Shown piece by piece: positions 22,607 to 28,969 of a stretch of 28,969 nucleotides of DNA (its first letter is position 1; every line of letters starts with the position of its first letter). The stretch is from JAJNPS01 sp046589965 (GTDB lineage Bacteria > Pseudomonadota > Alphaproteobacteria > Rhodobacterales > Rhodobacteraceae): positions 1-28,969 of the forward strand of contig JBKJVF010000170.1 in NCBI GenBank assembly GCA_046589965.1, read 5' to 3'. The position numbers were made by a program, and so were the translations under genes. The notes beneath the pieces are model-generated. The model saw only the letters and a program-made list of their open reading frames with translations, was not told the DNA's origin and made no database searches.

Positions 22607-23569
22607 ATGGCCAGACCAAAGATTGCCCTGATCGGCGCCGGGCAGATCGGGGGCACGCTTGCCCATCTCATCGCGATGAAGGAACTCGGGGATGTCGTGT
22701 TGTTCGACATCGCCGAAGGTGTGCCGCAGGGCAAGGCGCTTGATATCGCGCAATCCGGCCCCGCCGAAGGGTTCGACGCCGAGATGTCGGGCACCAACGA
22801 CTACGCCCTTTTGCGCCGCGCCGATGTCTGCATCGTGACCGCAGGCGTGCCACGACGCCCGGGCATGAGCCGCGATGACCTTTTGTCGGTCAACCTCAAG
22901 GTGATGAAATCGGTCGGCGAAGGCATCAAGAAACATTGTCCGCAGGCATTTGTGATCTGCATCACCAACCCGTTGGATGTGATGGTCTGGGCCTTGCGCG
23001 AATTTTCCGGTCTGCCGCATAACCGCGTCGTCGGCATGGCGGGTGTGCTGGATTCATCCCGTTTCCGCCATTTCCTGAGCCTTGAATTCGGTGTCTCGCA
23101 GCGCGACGTGTCGGCCTTTGTCCTTGGCGGCCATGGCGACACGATGGTGCCATTGGTGCGCTATTCCACTGTCGGTGGCATTCCTCTGCCCGACCTGGTG
23201 GAAATGGGCTGGACCACCCAGGACAAGCTGGACGCCATCGTCCAACGCACCCGCGACGGCGGCGCCGAAATCGTGGGGCTGCTGAAAACCGGATCCGCCT
23301 TTTACGCCCCGGCAACCTCTGCCGTCGAAATGGCCGAGGCTTATCTCAAGGACCAGAAACGCGTGCTGCCCTGTGCGGCTTATGTCAAAGGCGCCTATGG
23401 CCTGAAAGGCATGTATGTCGGTGTGCCGACGGTGATCGGCGCGAACGGCATCGAAAAGGTGATCGAGATCAAACTGAACAAGGCCGAACAGGCGATGTTC
23501 GACAAGTCGGTCGAGGCGGTCAAAGGGTTGATCGCGGCGTGCAAGGAAATCGACGCCTCGCTGCCTTGA
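22607..23569 (+). CDS. mdh: Malate dehydrogenase (NAD-dependent)
   Basis: This enzyme interconverts malate and oxaloacetate in the TCA cycle. The 320-residue, LDH-like MDH is the usual alphaproteobacterial form. It has the NAD loop IGAGQIGG (9-16) with Asp34 ending the second strand, the mobile loop with substrate arginines in GVPRRPGMSRDD (80-91), ITNPLDVMVW (119-128), and the catalytic His176 in LGGHGDTMVPLVR. The ATG at 22607 (MARPKIALIG) is the family start, with GGAG upstream. It is followed by a strong intrinsic terminator. In many relatives mdh is close to sucCD; here sucC lies 3.5 kb further on, after pepT and two other genes. Confidence 0.98.
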   Translation: MARPKIALIGAGQIGGTLAHLIAMKELGDVVLFDIAEGVPQGKALDIAQSGPAEGFDAEMSGTNDYALLRRADVCIVTAGVPRRPGMSRDDLLSVNLKVMKSVGEGIKKHCPQAFVICITNPLDVMVWALREFSGLPHNRVVGMAGVLDSSRFRHFLSLEFGVSQRDVSAFVLGGHGDTMVPLVRYSTVGGIPLPDLVEMGWTTQDKLDAIVQRTRDGGAEIVGLLKTGSAFYAPATSAVEMAEAYLKDQKRVLPCAAYVKGAYGLKGMYVGVPTVIGANGIEKVIEIKLNKAEQAMFDKSVEAVKGLIAACKEIDASLP

Positions 23570-23601
23570 CCCCATGGGTTTGCTTTTCCGCATGATCCGA
23601 T

Positions 23602-23629
23602 AAAGCGCGCGCCTTCTGGCGCGCGTTTT
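23602..23629 (+). terminator. Intrinsic terminator after mdh
   Basis: An 8-bp stem, CGCGCGCC/GGCGCGCG with a TTCT loop, runs directly into TTTT and is extended by pairing of the flanking AAA with the T-run. It lies 33 bp after the mdh stop. Confidence 0.85.
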
Positions 23630-23700
23630 CAATGAACGGGCGACCTTGACACCCAGCCTTGCCTGGCCCCAACTCCGCCTCAACCCCCCCGGAGCACCCC

Positions 23701-24936
23701 ATGAACCAATTCGACGCTGAACTGGAATCCCGTCTGCTGCGCTACACCGCCATCGACAGTCAGTCCGATGCCAACAGCCCCAGCAAACCTTCAACCGCGA
23801 TCCAGATGGACATGGCGCGTCTGCTGGTGGCTGAACTGACCGAGATCGGTGCATCGGATGTGACGCTTACCGATTATGGCACCGTCCTTGCCACCATCCC
23901 CGGCACGGCGCCCGGTCCGACAGTAGGCTTTCTTGCCCATGTCGACACCGCGCCCCAGTTCAACGCGACGGGCGTGAAACCCCGCGTGATCCGGGGCTAT
24001 AATGGCGGCGCAATCACGTATCCTGACAATGCAGATCTGGTCCTGTCGCCCGAAATTTCGCCCGGGTTGGGGACCAAACAGGGCCATGACATCATCACCG
24101 CCTCGGGGCTGACGCTGCTAGGGGCCGATGACAAGGCGGGGGTTGCCGTTCTGATGACCGCCGCCCGGCACCTGCTGGCCAACCCACAGATCCCCCATCC
24201 GCCCTTGCGCCTTGCATTTACCCCGGATGAGGAAATCGGGCGGGGCGTCGATGCGCGCCTGCCTGCCGACCTTGGGTCCGCGTTTGCCTACACCTTCGAT
24301 GGCGGCGCGGTGGGCGAGATCGAATACGAAAGCTTTTCCGCCGACGGCGCCCGCGTCACCATCACCGGCGTCTCGATCCATCCCGGCCTTGCCAAGGGCA
24401 AGATGGTCAACGCCATCCACCTGGCCGCAAAGATCATCGCCGCGCTGCCCCAGCAGACCATGCTGCCCGAACTGACCGACGGGCGTGACGGGTTCATCCA
24501 TGCGACCGACATGACTGGCGGATCGTCAGAGATGACCTTGAAATTGATCCTGCGCGATTTCGAACGCGACGGGTTGGCCCAAAAGGGCGAGATCTTGCGC
24601 GCCGTCTGTGCCGCCGTGCAGGCGTCCGAGCCCCGCGCCACCATCACCTGCGAGATCACGCCACAATACCGCAACATGCGCTATTGGCTGGAAAAGGATA
24701 TGACACCGGTCAACCTGGCGCTGGATGCCGCCCGGTCGCTGGGTCTTGACCCGGTTTCGGTGCCAATCCGGGGCGGCACCGATGGGTCGCGACTGACCGA
24801 AATGGGTGTGCCCTGTCCGAACCTGTTCACCGGCATGGCCGAAATTCATGGGCCGCTGGAATGGATATCGGTGCAGGACATGGCGGTTGCCACCAGGCTG
24901 TGCCTTGCCGTTGCCGAGCGTGCCGCAACCACGTGA
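23701..24936 (+). CDS. pepT: Peptidase T (tripeptide aminopeptidase)
   Basis: This M20 metallopeptidase removes N-terminal residues from tripeptides in the cytoplasm. It has 411 residues, the normal length. The di-zinc ligands and catalytic residues are visible: His80 and Asp82 (FLAHVDTAP), the GADDKAGV segment (Asp143), and Glu177-Glu178 (TPDEEIGRG). The dimerisation and substrate region includes HPGLAKGKMVNA, and the C-terminal part RGGTDGSRLTEMGVPCPNLF is characteristic of PepT. The ATG at 23701 has GGAG 5 nt upstream. Its stop overlaps the GTG start of the next gene (GTGA), so the two are probably coupled. Confidence 0.95.
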   Translation: MNQFDAELESRLLRYTAIDSQSDANSPSKPSTAIQMDMARLLVAELTEIGASDVTLTDYGTVLATIPGTAPGPTVGFLAHVDTAPQFNATGVKPRVIRGYNGGAITYPDNADLVLSPEISPGLGTKQGHDIITASGLTLLGADDKAGVAVLMTAARHLLANPQIPHPPLRLAFTPDEEIGRGVDARLPADLGSAFAYTFDGGAVGEIEYESFSADGARVTITGVSIHPGLAKGKMVNAIHLAAKIIAALPQQTMLPELTDGRDGFIHATDMTGGSSEMTLKLILRDFERDGLAQKGEILRAVCAAVQASEPRATITCEITPQYRNMRYWLEKDMTPVNLALDAARSLGLDPVSVPIRGGTDGSRLTEMGVPCPNLFTGMAEIHGPLEWISVQDMAVATRLCLAVAERAATT

Positions 24937-25601
24937 CCCGACCGGCGTCCCCGTATCTCGCGCCCGGGTTTTACGACACGGCGCTGGCCAAGGGCCGCCA
25001 CCGCGACATTGTCGGGGGTCGGTGGGAGGAAACGGGCCGCCTGCAACTGGCTATCCTGAAGGACGCAGGTCTGTTGCCCGGCCACCGCCTTCTGGATATC
25101 GGCGCGGGGTCGCTGCGGCTGGGCTGCAAGGTGGTGCCATATCTCGATCCGGGCCATTACTGGGCCACCGACGCTTCGCTCGCGCTGATGCAGCGCGGGC
25201 AAGCCACCGAACTGGCCGATCCAACTCGCCTGCCCCTGTCCCACCTGGTCGAGGATGCCGAGTTTGCTTTTCCGGGCATTCCCGACAGCATCGATTTTGC
25301 CATCGCCTGGGGCGTCTTCACCCATCTGCCCGGCAGCAACCTTGACCGCGCCTTGACCACCCTGCGACTTCGCTTTCCGCGCCTGCAGAAGTTCCTTTTC
25401 ACCGTGTTCCTTGCGACCGAGGGCCAGGCCCATGTATCGGTTGCCCAACCCGATGGCGTCGTCACTCATCCTGACCGGCCGCCCTATCATGCGCGGGAGG
25501 CCGATGTGCATCGACAAACGGCCGGCGCAGGCTTTTGCGCGACGCTGCGCAATGATCGCCTGCCGCGTGGCCAGCGGCTTTGGGTGGCCCAACCCGATTG
25601 A
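24933..25601 (+). CDS. Class I SAM-dependent methyltransferase coupled to pepT
   Basis: This 222-residue protein has a Rossmann methyltransferase core: LLDIGAGSLRLGCKVVPYL (53-71) is motif I, ATD (Asp80) ends the second strand, and IDFAIAWGVFTHLPG is the motif IV-like region. I choose the GTG at 24933 because it forms a GTGA overlap with the pepT stop and leaves MTRPASPYLAPGFYDTALAKG as a plausible N-terminus; an open ATG at 24861 would lie inside pepT. The substrate is unknown. It is unlike the other two methyltransferases of the window in its motifs outside the SAM fold. Confidence 0.85.
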   Translation: MTRPASPYLAPGFYDTALAKGRHRDIVGGRWEETGRLQLAILKDAGLLPGHRLLDIGAGSLRLGCKVVPYLDPGHYWATDASLALMQRGQATELADPTRLPLSHLVEDAEFAFPGIPDSIDFAIAWGVFTHLPGSNLDRALTTLRLRFPRLQKFLFTVFLATEGQAHVSVAQPDGVVTHPDRPPYHAREADVHRQTAGAGFCATLRNDRLPRGQRLWVAQPD

Positions 25602-25700
25602 CGCTGCGACCATTCCGGAATTCCAGACCCGGGCACCCATTGATCCGTGGACTGAGCCGGCGCATCCTGATCATGCAATTTGACCCCAAAGGATCCCGCC

Positions 25701-26897
25701 ATGCGCGCGCTTGTTATTGCAATTGCCCTTTCTGTCGCCACCCCCGCCCTTGCCGAACGCTCGGCCCTGTCTGCCGAGATTGCCACCAATGGCATCGCTG
25801 CAACCGAGGCGCGCCTTGCCGCCCTGCCCACGCCCAAACCGGACGAGCTTTTCGCTCTTGCCGGATTGCGGTTCCTGGGCGGGGTGGAGGATGGGCTGCA
25901 AATTCGCTGGCAGACCGGCGTGGACGCCGATTGGTCCGAGTTGCCGATCCTGCGCTTGCCGATCCCGGAAAACCCCGGCGCCCGCGCCTTTGCGGCGTCC
26001 GATTTCACCCAACTTGTGGCGGACCTCGGGTCCCGGATGGACTCTGCGCGCGCGGCACTCGACCAGCTTGGCCCACAGGAATTTGCGCTGGAGATAGCAC
26101 TTGGCGACCTCTGGTTCGACATCAACGCCAACCAGACCCGCGACGAAGGCGAGGGCGTCAGTGACGTGGCTGGGCTGACCCTTGGCGGGGCGGGCCGCAT
26201 GGGCATGCAGGCCGTCAACGACCCGGTCATCCGCTTTGACATCGCCGATGCCGCCTGGCTTTCGGCCTATACGCATTTTCTGTCAGCCTTTGTCAGTCTG
26301 ACCCAGGCCTATGACCCGGCCCCCGCCATCGACCGCATCATCGCCTCCACCGCCCGGATGGAGGCGATGTGGGGCACCACACCGCCGACCAACGCCTTTG
26401 ACATGATGTTCGGTCGTCAGGTGGACCGGGCGGCCATGGTGTTGACCGCCCTCAGCCAGACCCCCGATCCGGCGCTGACCCGTTCGGCCCATGCGCATCT
26501 GCTGTCCATGATCACCGAGAACCGGCGGTTCTGGGCGCTGGTCGAGGCGGAGTCCGACAATGATAGCGAATGGGTCCCGAACGACCGGCAGGTCTCGGGC
26601 CTTGGCCTGACCATGCCCCCCGGGACCGGCGCGCGCTGGCAAGGGGTGCTGGCCGACGCCGAAAAGTTGCTGAACGGCGAGTTGCTGATCCCGCATTGGC
26701 GGTATGGGGCCGAGGCCGGGATCAACCTGAAAAAGATGTTCGAGGCCCCGGTGCCGGTGGATCTGATCACATGGATACAAGGCGAGGGCCTTTTGCCCTT
26801 TGCCGAAAAGGGCCCGCGCGCCAGCCCTTTTGCCTGGAACGAGTTCACCTCGGTGGTACAGGGCGATGAACTGCTGTTTGCAGTGTTCTTGAATTGA
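25701..26897 (+). CDS. Secreted/periplasmic protein of unknown function with an EF-hand-like loop
   Basis: This 398-residue protein begins with a standard signal peptide (MRALVIAIALSVATPALA, cleavage before ER). I recognise no catalytic family. Residues 140-151, DINANQTRDEGE, form a 12-residue loop with D, N, N, T, D and E at calcium-ligand positions 1, 3, 5, 7, 9 and 12, as in EF-hand or dockerin loops. Several Trp- and Phe-rich helices follow, and the C-terminus is WNEFTSVVQGDELLFAVFLN. AAAGGA lies 7 nt upstream of the ATG at 25701. It lies 99 bp after the methyltransferase gene and precedes the sucC regulatory region. It resembles uncharacterised Rhodobacteraceae proteins, but no role is known to me. 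Confidence 0.82.
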   Translation: MRALVIAIALSVATPALAERSALSAEIATNGIAATEARLAALPTPKPDELFALAGLRFLGGVEDGLQIRWQTGVDADWSELPILRLPIPENPGARAFAASDFTQLVADLGSRMDSARAALDQLGPQEFALEIALGDLWFDINANQTRDEGEGVSDVAGLTLGGAGRMGMQAVNDPVIRFDIADAAWLSAYTHFLSAFVSLTQAYDPAPAIDRIIASTARMEAMWGTTPPTNAFDMMFGRQVDRAAMVLTALSQTPDPALTRSAHAHLLSMITENRRFWALVEAESDNDSEWVPNDRQVSGLGLTMPPGTGARWQGVLADAEKLLNGELLIPHWRYGAEAGINLKKMFEAPVPVDLITWIQGEGLLPFAEKGPRASPFAWNEFTSVVQGDELLFAVFLN

Positions 26898-26922
26898 CAG
26901 GCGAATCAGCCGCAAGGGTCAC

Positions 26923-26996
26923 TTAGATCACAGTCTTCTAAATATGTGATCACGAGATTTCGCCTTGTGATCACAGTCGCAAGTCCTGTGATCACA
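26923..26996 (+). promoter_or_regulatory. Phased array of four TGTGATCACA operators upstream of sucC
   Basis: The copies are TTAGATCACA (26923-26932, degenerate), TGTGATCACG (26945-26954), TGTGATCACA (26966-26975) and TGTGATCACA (26987-26996). Centres are 22, 21 and 21 bp apart, so all sites face one side of the helix. The last copy abuts a -35-like TTGTCA, placing its centre near -41.5 of the predicted start. The same word occurs twice upstream of sdhC. Confidence 0.85.
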
Positions 26997-26997
26997 C

Positions 26998-27026
26998 TTG
27001 TCATTTTTCCTGTGTTTACGTCGAAT
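26998..27026 (+). promoter_or_regulatory. Predicted sucC promoter
   Basis: TTGTCA (26998-27003), a 17-bp spacer, then TCGAAT (27021-27026). The -10 is weak, as expected for an activator-dependent promoter. The leader would be about 75 nt. Confidence 0.5.
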
Positions 27027-27107
27027 TGCTCTGGAATCCCGGTCGGCACGCGCCCAGTTTCGTGCCATGGCATTGCCTATTGATCCACAGGTCCGGAACC
27101 GCGCCCC

Positions 27108-28301
27108 ATGAACATCCACGAATACCAGGCCAAGGCGCTGTTGCGCAGCTACGGCATCCCGGTCAGCGACGGTCGCGTTGTCATGCGCGCCGAAGAGGCC
27201 AAGACTGCGGCCGGCGAACTTGACGGGCCGCTTTGGGTGGTCAAGGCGCAGATCCATGCAGGCGGGCGCGGCAAGGGCCATTTCAAAGAGGCGGAGGCCG
27301 GGGAAAAAGGCGGCGTGCGTCTGGCCCGTTCGGTGGGTGAGGCGGCAGAGTTTGCGCGCCAGATGCTGGGGCGCACCCTCGTGACCATCCAGACTGGCGA
27401 GGCAGGCAAGCAGGTCAATCGCATTTATATCGAGGACGGCAGCGAGATCGACCGCGAGTTTTACCTCGCCATCCTGATCGACCGCAAAACCAGCCGCATC
27501 TCCATCGTGGCCTCCACCGAAGGCGGGATGAACATCGAGGACGTGGCCCATGACACGCCCGAACGCATCCACACCTTCACCATCGACCCCGCCACCGGAT
27601 TGCAGGACTTCCACGGTCGCCGCGTCGCCTTTGCGCTGGGGCTGACCGGCAATCAGGTCAAGCAATGCGTCGGCATCGTGAAGAACCTCTATCGGATGTT
27701 CATCGAGAAAGACATGGACATGCTGGAAATCAACCCGTTCTGCGTGCTGAAAGACGGGTCGCTGAAACTCCTCGACGCCAAGATGGCGTTTGACGGCAAC
27801 GCGATGTACCGCCACGCCGACATCGCCGCCCTGCGCGATGAAACAGAGGAAGACCCCAAGGAACTGGCGGCGTCGAAATTCGATCTGAACTACATCGCCT
27901 TGGATGGCGAGATTGGCTGCATGGTCAACGGCGCAGGCCTTGCGATGGCCACGATGGACATCATCAAGCTTTACGGTGCGGAACCTGCAAACTTCCTCGA
28001 CGTCGGCGGTGGGGCGACCAAGGAAAAGGTCACCGAGGCGTTCAAGATCATCACATCGGACCCGCAGGTGAAGGGCATCCTTGTGAACATCTTTGGCGGC
28101 ATCATGCGCTGCGACATCATCGCCGAAGGCGTGATCGCGGCGGTCAAGGAAGTGGGCCTGAAAGTCCCACTGGTCGTCCGGCTTGAGGGTACAAATGTGG
28201 AGCTTGGCAAGGACATCATCCGCAAGTCGGGGCTGAACGTCATTGCGGCGGATGATCTGAAGGACGGCGCGGAAAAGATTGTGAAGGCGGTGAGAGCATG
28301 A
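27108..28301 (+). CDS. sucC: Succinyl-CoA synthetase (ADP-forming) beta subunit
   Basis: This is the nucleotide-binding subunit of the TCA-cycle enzyme that makes ATP from succinyl-CoA. It has 397 residues, the normal length. It begins with the family signature MNIHEYQAKALLRSYGIPV. The ATP-grasp region includes VVKAQIHAGGRGKGHFK (44-60), MLEINPFCVL and LLDAKMAFDGN carry the Mg-ATP ligands, and the C-terminal domain has FLDVGGGATKEKV and NIFGGIMRCDIIAEGV. It is preceded by a 210-bp regulatory region with four phased palindromes. The alpha subunit gene sucD is not the next gene; a methyltransferase follows 25 bp after the stop. Confidence 0.98.
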   Translation: MNIHEYQAKALLRSYGIPVSDGRVVMRAEEAKTAAGELDGPLWVVKAQIHAGGRGKGHFKEAEAGEKGGVRLARSVGEAAEFARQMLGRTLVTIQTGEAGKQVNRIYIEDGSEIDREFYLAILIDRKTSRISIVASTEGGMNIEDVAHDTPERIHTFTIDPATGLQDFHGRRVAFALGLTGNQVKQCVGIVKNLYRMFIEKDMDMLEINPFCVLKDGSLKLLDAKMAFDGNAMYRHADIAALRDETEEDPKELAASKFDLNYIALDGEIGCMVNGAGLAMATMDIIKLYGAEPANFLDVGGGATKEKVTEAFKIITSDPQVKGILVNIFGGIMRCDIIAEGVIAAVKEVGLKVPLVVRLEGTNVELGKDIIRKSGLNVIAADDLKDGAEKIVKAVRA

Positions 28302-28326
28302 TCCTCGAAAAGCTGGAGCCCTCACC

Positions 28327-28969
28327 TTGCGAAATGATCTAAGGCTTGCCTTTGAGACAAAGTCATGGACCGGACGTCGCGGACGCCATCCGCGGTCGGG
28401 TCCGGGCTCCAGTCTGGAGTTCACCGCGAAGCTGCGCGCGGCGCTTCCAGGCATCTTCGAGCGCTACGCCGTGCGGACCTTTTTTGATGCACCTTGCGGT
28501 GATTGGATCTGGATGCAGACGGTTGACCTAGGTGGCATTGATTATATTGGGGCCGACATCTCGGGTGAATTGATCGCTGCCAATCAAGCAAGCTTCACCC
28601 GGGACAATGTGCGATTTATGCATCTGGACATCACGTCAGACCCACTGCCACAGGCTGATCTCGTTCTGTGCCGTGACTGTCTGTTTCATCTCGAACTGTG
28701 GTTGCGCTGGACATTCTTTCAGAACTTTGCGGCGTCAGGCAGCAAATTTCTTCTGCAAACCGTTCATCACGTTCACAAAAATCGAGAACTGCTTGTCAGT
28801 GGCGGTTTCCGGCGGTTCAACCCGCTTATTGCTCCTTTCAATTTCCCTGCCCCGCTTGAACTTGTCGACGAAACGCCGGACGGCGAAGGCGAAGACGAGC
28901 GGCGGTCATTGGGTCTTTGGTCGCGTGAGCAGATCATTGACGTCTTGAGCAAACATGCCCCCGAGGTTA
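28327..28969 (+). CDS. Class I SAM-dependent methyltransferase after sucC (3' end outside the window)
   Basis: The frame is open from a TTG at 28327, which has GGAG 8 nt upstream, through 214 codons to the window edge. Visible features are RSGPGSSLEFTAKLRAALP (23-41), motif I FFDAPCGDW (52-60), GADIS (75-79), LDITSDPLP (100-108), the motif IV-like LCRDCLFHL (114-122), and later APFNFPAPLEL and SLGLWSREQI. This matches a family of class I methyltransferases with the DAPCGD and CRDCLFHL signatures; the substrate is unknown. No ATG lies in a better place. From about 28500 the bases are clearly less GC-rich than in sucC, with more ATT, TTT and AAA codons, which suggests acquisition from elsewhere. 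The first 20 residues (WTGRRGRHPRSG) look irregular. Confidence 0.78.
   Translation, partial: MRNDLRLAFETKSWTGRRGRHPRSGPGSSLEFTAKLRAALPGIFERYAVRTFFDAPCGDWIWMQTVDLGGIDYIGADISGELIAANQASFTRDNVRFMHLDITSDPLPQADLVLCRDCLFHLELWLRWTFFQNFAASGSKFLLQTVHHVHKNRELLVSGGFRRFNPLIAPFNFPAPLELVDETPDGEGEDERRSLGLWSREQIIDVLSKHAPEV

Noticed and set aside
28298..28342. 14-codon ORF (MILEKLEPSPCEMI) overlapping the sucC stop as ATGA
   Set aside because: It contains the Shine-Dalgarno of the following methyltransferase and is too short to judge. It may at most be a leader that helps coupling.
26928..28454. 508-codon open frame on the minus strand opposite sucC
   Set aside because: It is a shadow of sucC and runs through the operator array; no recognisable protein.

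Overview
This window looks like a chromosomal segment of a high-GC alphaproteobacterium of the family Rhodobacteraceae (Roseobacter/Rhodobacter type). The evidence is the gene set: crotonyl-CoA carboxylase/reductase (ccr) and ethylmalonyl-CoA mutase (ecm) near each other, a malyl-CoA thioesterase-type CoA-ester lyase (mcl2), and the TCA-cycle genes sdhCDAB, mdh and sucC. From memory, Rhodobacter sphaeroides keeps the same genes in one chromosomal interval. No species can be assigned. I see no tRNA, rRNA, insertion sequence or CRISPR array.

Layout. 1-1063 (minus): a RecD-like helicase cut by the left edge and a 57-residue protein. 1294-1688: a GFA-family gene broken by a stop codon and a frameshift. 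1685-6598: the ethylmalonyl-CoA block, with ccr and a PlsB/PlsC-type acyltransferase on minus and ecm divergent on plus. 6690-12125 (plus): a lipoprotein lytic transglycosylase, deoD, a quinone-oxidoreductase-like MDR enzyme, an atypical SHMT-fold enzyme and an aldo/keto reductase. 12139-14469: a quorum-sensing island with a LuxI-type synthase, a LuxR regulator and a divergent second LuxR-like protein that has the signal-binding domain but no DNA-binding domain. 14484-19273 (minus): a tightly packed operon sdhC-sdhD-sdhA-methyltransferase-lipoprotein-lipoprotein-sdhB. 19571-21206 (minus): mcl2, nnrU and a DUF1737 gene. 21394-22451: a small secreted protein convergent with a TauE/SafE permease. 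22607-26897 (plus): mdh with a strong terminator, then pepT, a methyltransferase and a secreted protein. 27108-28969 (plus): sucC, then a lower-GC methyltransferase where sucD would usually be expected; it runs off the window.

How the genes work together. Ccr and Ecm carry acetyl-CoA-derived C4/C5 units through the ethylmalonyl-CoA pathway. That pathway releases glyoxylate and propionyl-CoA (then succinyl-CoA). Mcl2 would release malate from malyl-CoA, and SucC, SdhCDAB and Mdh oxidise the products. The most striking non-coding signal is a phased array of the palindrome TGTGATCACA. There are two copies 21 bp apart upstream of sdhC and four copies (one degenerate) 21-22 bp apart upstream of sucC. 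The promoter-proximal copy sits at the same distance from a similar promoter-like sequence in both places, which suggests one dedicated activator of TCA-cycle operons. The second main point is the HTH-less LuxR paralogue, which keeps the ligand-pocket residues and could act as a dominant-negative partner or signal sink.
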